DNA of 64,000 nucleotides from NCBI GenBank assembly GCA_049999765.1, contig JBNGIQ010009280.1, positions 108,982 to 172,981 on the forward strand. Reading direction: 5' to 3'. The notes below the pieces were generated by a model. That model saw only the letters and a list, made by a program, of their open reading frames with translations, did no database searches and was not told the DNA's origin. Within the stretch, counting starts at the first letter, position 1, and each line of letters begins with the position of its first letter. Positions 62,719-64,000 of this stretch are shown piece after piece. The stretch comes from Phaeoceros laevis. Taxonomy: Eukaryota; Anthocerotophyta; Anthocerotopsida; Notothyladales. The translations under genes were made by a program, and so were the position numbers.

Positions 62719-63288
62719 ATGCAGCGTACGCAGCAGCTATTGCACAGGCAGAGGCGGTTGCAAGTAGAGGTGGTTGCATTGCAGGCTAGCTGCACACACA
62801 CAGTGAGTGGGAGCACATCACCGGCACCAGACTTTGGTGGAACTGGATCCCAACTGTCCATTCACACCGAACAGAAGTGCGCTACGACCCCAGCTTTGGC
62901 GGTAAAAACCTGTCTCATTTGTGGTGATAACACGTGCATGCACACTTGCCATCCAGGTTCTGATGGCGAGGATTGTGAAGAGGAGCCTGCCAGGGTTTTG
63001 TGGATGGATATCCTCAAGCACATGTCACTTGGTCCCAAAATGAAGCAGACTGAATGTGCTGGTTTCGTACACATCCTATATGACACTCGTGAGCCAGAAT
63101 GGGTCTTAGTCCGCAGAATGTTTTTAGCGCCAGAATGGGTCTTAGTCCGCAGAATGTTTTTACAGACATTTTGTGAGGCGCCTGACCTCCTAGATGATAT
63201 AGGAACAAAGTGTTTGGGTGGACATACCACCATAATTTGGCATCCGTTCTGTACAAGCCTAAGAATGTTTCTACTAACTTTCCTATAG
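62719..63288 (+). CDS. ORF of 189 codons with an internal 12-residue duplication (unknown)
   Basis: The frame opens with an ATG at 62719 in a Gln/Arg-rich helix (MQRTQQLLHRQRRLQVEV), has a Cys/His-rich centre (CLICGDNTCMHTCHPG) and a conserved-looking part (PEWVLVRRMFLA twice in tandem). No domain is recognised. The duplication is exactly 36 bp, so the frame is kept. It could be a piece of the retroelement around it or a host gene fragment. Confidence 0.25.
   Translation: MQRTQQLLHRQRRLQVEVVALQASCTHTVSGSTSPAPDFGGTGSQLSIHTEQKCATTPALAVKTCLICGDNTCMHTCHPGSDGEDCEEEPARVLWMDILKHMSLGPKMKQTECAGFVHILYDTREPEWVLVRRMFLAPEWVLVRRMFLQTFCEAPDLLDDIGTKCLGGHTTIIWHPFCTSLRMFLLTFL
63093..63164 (+). repeat. Two 36-bp tandem units
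   Basis: GCCAGAATGGGTCTTAGTCC is repeated after exactly 36 bp with almost no change. In the frame above it duplicates 12 residues. Confidence 0.92.
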
Positions 63289-63615
63289 ATCATCCCACCT
63301 GCTTGTATGAGTGTGAGTGTTTGTAGGCCACGCATGGAATTCCCCCACATTTGATACATGGGTATGTGTACCCAGATCCGATCTGCACATTCTTTGGCTG
63401 CGTGCCCACAGGTGCTGCGATAGATGATGCCGTTGGGGAGTCCACAATGGGACCTGAGAGGACCCACGCACGGGAGAACAACAAGAACCCTTACGAGTTA
63501 CGAAGGCCTCACAGGCAGGGCAAGAAACCAAAGGGCTCACAAGTAGGGCAAGAATCCACTCGTTGACAGGTAAAATGATCACGCAAGAAACACCAACACC
63601 GCACAGACCAACTGC

Positions 63616-63738
63616 AAAGCCTTTCCCAAGCAGGGATAGTCTCAAGTGGTACAGCGTACCATCGCTTTAGGCTCAAAGCCCTTCCCAAGCAAGGATAGTA
63701 GTCTCCGGTAGTAAGGCGTACCATCGCAATAGGCTCAA
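63616..63738 (+). repeat. Two diverged tandem units of about 60 bp
   Basis: AAAGCC.TTCCCAAGCA.GGATAGT and GCGTACCATCGC...TAGGCTCAA occur in both units. The context is non-coding. Confidence 0.85.
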
Positions 63739-64000
63739 TTCCGCTCGAGCCTAATCAAATCACCATCAAATGGCACCTACCTTCGGGAAGACCTCGGCCT
63801 ACACCCACACTTAAGGTCATCACTCAAAGCCCATAGCAAGGGAACATTTCATGAAGTGGAAAGCACCTTCATAAACTCCTGCAAGCTACAATAGATGTAG
63901 GGCTAGGCTTCAGAAGCCACTCAGTGCACAAAACCAGGCCTGGAATCATCAAACTCCGAGGCCAGTGATGATCCAGTCCTCGAGTCACGACCCTAATCTA
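63739..64000. other. Right edge of the window, no gene seen
   Basis: No reading frame or repeat with support. Confidence 0.5.

Overview
The window is a repeat-dominated stretch of a eukaryotic nuclear genome, almost certainly of the green lineage. The evidence is four Ty1/copia LTR elements with a plant-type initiator-Met primer site (TGGTATCAGAGC), a CACTA-type (tnp2) transposase, a Mutator-like element with 9-bp target duplications, an APE-type LINE, Ty3/gypsy pol genes, a tRNA-headed SINE and short GT-AG introns. A PHD finger on a gypsy integrase and the overall look suggest a streptophyte alga or seedless plant rather than a flowering plant, but the species cannot be fixed from sequence alone. 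No bacterial-style operon, rRNA, functional tRNA or CRISPR array is seen.

Layout. 1-6.0 kb: AT-rich flank without a supported gene, with two tandem tRNA-like repeat units at 3.3-3.9 kb. 6.0-26.0 kb: one LINE on the minus strand, split by a copia element on the plus strand (Copia-2, 8359-23798, TSD ttggt). Copia-2 is itself interrupted by a 2.1-kb Mutator-like element (9299-11429, 9-bp TSD) and by a complete minus-strand copia (Copia-1, 12401-18833, TSD atgca). 26.0-34.2 kb: Copia-3 (minus, TSD gtgca), whose 5' LTR carries a 1.1-kb insertion. 35.5-42.6 kb: Copia-4 (minus, TSD aggct), the best-preserved element; its gag-pol frame is broken only by two nonsense codons. 44.5-48.5 kb: a DNA-methyltransferase-like fragment, a SET-like fragment and a decayed CACTA transposase. 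48.7-54.3 kb: a G-rich (plus strand) segment with a spliced RNase H-like gene, a proline/threonine-rich minus-strand candidate and an F-box-like/C2H2 ORF. 54.3-61.3 kb: a gypsy integrase tail fused to a PHD finger, then a decayed gypsy gag-pol interrupted by a SINE with a 17-bp target duplication. 61.3-64.0 kb: weakly coding, repeat-bearing sequence.

The most interesting signal is the gene content of the copia elements. Besides gag-pol they carry (i) an antisense ORF between pol and the 3' LTR, with an N-terminal membrane segment and, in three elements, a shared C-terminal motif; (ii) in Copia-1, -3 and -4, a 58-59-residue Cys-rich micro-ORF starting 18-21 nt inside the LTR; and (iii) further leader ORFs, the last of which overlaps the gag start by exactly 59 nt in both Copia-3 and Copia-4. 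This looks like a copia lineage with a compact multi-ORF leader plus an antisense membrane-protein gene. The antisense and leader proteins are read from sequence; their functions are unknown.
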